Source: a bacterium
GTDB taxonomy: Bacteria > SZUA-79 > Acidulodesulfobacterales > Acidulodesulfobacteraceae
Direction: 5' to 3'
Assembly (NCBI GenBank): GCA_021803845.1
Contig: JAJZLA010000093.1
Location: forward strand, 1-6,565
DNA: 6,565 nt
The number at the start of each line of letters is the position of its first letter. Position 1 is the first letter of the stretch. The position numbers and the translations under genes were made by a program. This document shows positions 6,274 through 6,565 of this stretch, in pieces. Below the pieces are notes generated by a model. It did no database searches, was not told where the DNA came from, and saw only the letters and a list, made by a program, of their open reading frames with translations.

Positions 6274-6504
6274 TTAGAATTTATAAATAGTTTCTAAATC
6301 GGGATTTGGGACAAAACAGGCTTCGGCTTTACATATATCCATAATATCTTTGCCGAGCCCGCGTTTTATTCCGGTTAGTTCCGTTTTTACGGATTCTTCT
6401 TTAGAAATTAAAATTTGTTCTAAACCTGCCAAGTCTTTAATTTTTTTATTTATTATGTCTAAATAATAATTTTTCGATATTTTACTGGCGTTAATATCGT
6501 TCAT
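6274..6504 (-). CDS. Small hypothetical protein, charged and helical
   Basis: Not recognised. The 76 residues are rich in Lys, Glu, Ile and Leu and probably helical, possibly a coiled coil over about residues 14-50 (from YLDIINKKIKDLAGLEQILI). There is no signal peptide or membrane segment. Two cysteines (58 and 63) do not form a known motif. The ATG at 6504 is the only ordinary start; a weak GAAGAG lies 12 nt upstream. The frame stays open upstream to a TAA at 6558-6556 with plausible coding sequence (QNPVYEEFEIY just before the Met), so the 5' end may be altered or start at a rare codon. The last codons, for PNPDLE, lie within the 20-bp inverted repeat that recurs beside panD. It could be a genuine small gene, the remnant of a longer one, or the cargo of a repeat unit. 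Confidence 0.5.
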   Translation of the reverse strand: MNDINASKISKNYYLDIINKKIKDLAGLEQILISKEESVKTELTGIKRGLGKDIMDICKAEACFVPNPDLETIYKF

Positions 6505-6565
6505 ATAAATTTCAAACTCTTCATAAACAGGATTTTGTTTTACCGTAAAAGCGGTTTAAATATAT

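Larger units (their letters stand above)
6059..6565. repeat. Nested exact inverted repeats (19 bp and 20 bp) flanking the small ORF
   Basis: ATATATTTAAACCGCTTTT at 6059-6077 recurs as its complement at 6547-6565, and may extend past the window edge. CCCAAATCCCGATTTAGAAA at 6089-6108 recurs as its complement at 6291-6310. The order is the same on both arms. The right arm contains the small ORF between its two segments (236 nt apart), while in the left arm they are only 11 nt apart. Exact matches this long so close together are very unlikely by chance. I read the left arm as an inverted, internally deleted copy of the right one. Confidence 0.85.

Overview
This AT-rich window carries six genes, part of a seventh and two structured intergenic islands. 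All genes read on the minus strand, so they are described here from the right end to the left. The organism looks like a Gram-negative, low-GC bacterium of deltaproteobacterial or related candidate-phylum type. That view rests on a DUF4912 gene beside GH57 glucan enzymes, AT-rich spacers, and repeats of the GTCATTCCCGC and GTCATTGCGAGC kinds. No marker gene is present, so the assignment is a guess (an acidophilic Sva0485/Acidulodesulfobacterales-like genome would fit).

Right part (3531-6565): an unrecognised 76-residue ORF (6504-6274) is followed by about 230 bp of nested inverted repeats around a MITE-like element. Next comes a pantothenate operon: panD (aspartate decarboxylase), an amidohydrolase of the chlorohydrolase/deaminase type, and panC (pantoate-beta-alanine ligase). 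The genes are 8 nt apart (panD/amidohydrolase) or overlap by 23 nt (amidohydrolase/panC), so they are probably co-transcribed. A strong sigma70-like promoter (TTGAAA, 17 nt, TATAAT) lies so close to panD that its mRNA should be almost leaderless.

Left part (1-3414): a DUF4912 protein with its own predicted promoter, then 277 nt holding a 213-bp composite inverted repeat, then a GH57 1,4-alpha-glucan branching enzyme. After a further 25 nt come the first 23 codons of a second GH57 enzyme, which runs off the left edge. This looks like an alpha-glucan (glycogen) synthesis and remodelling cluster, with the DUF4912 protein as an uncharacterised partner.

The most unusual signal is at the right end. 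Two exact inverted repeats (19 and 20 bp) occur in the same order on both arms. The short arm therefore looks like an inverted, internally deleted copy of the small-ORF unit, and the panD -35 box lies where the deletion joined its ends. The left island has a similar layout: an outer 17-bp inverted repeat around two opposed REP-like palindromes, in the leader of the branching enzyme. I saw no rRNA, tRNA, CRISPR array, transposase or phage gene.
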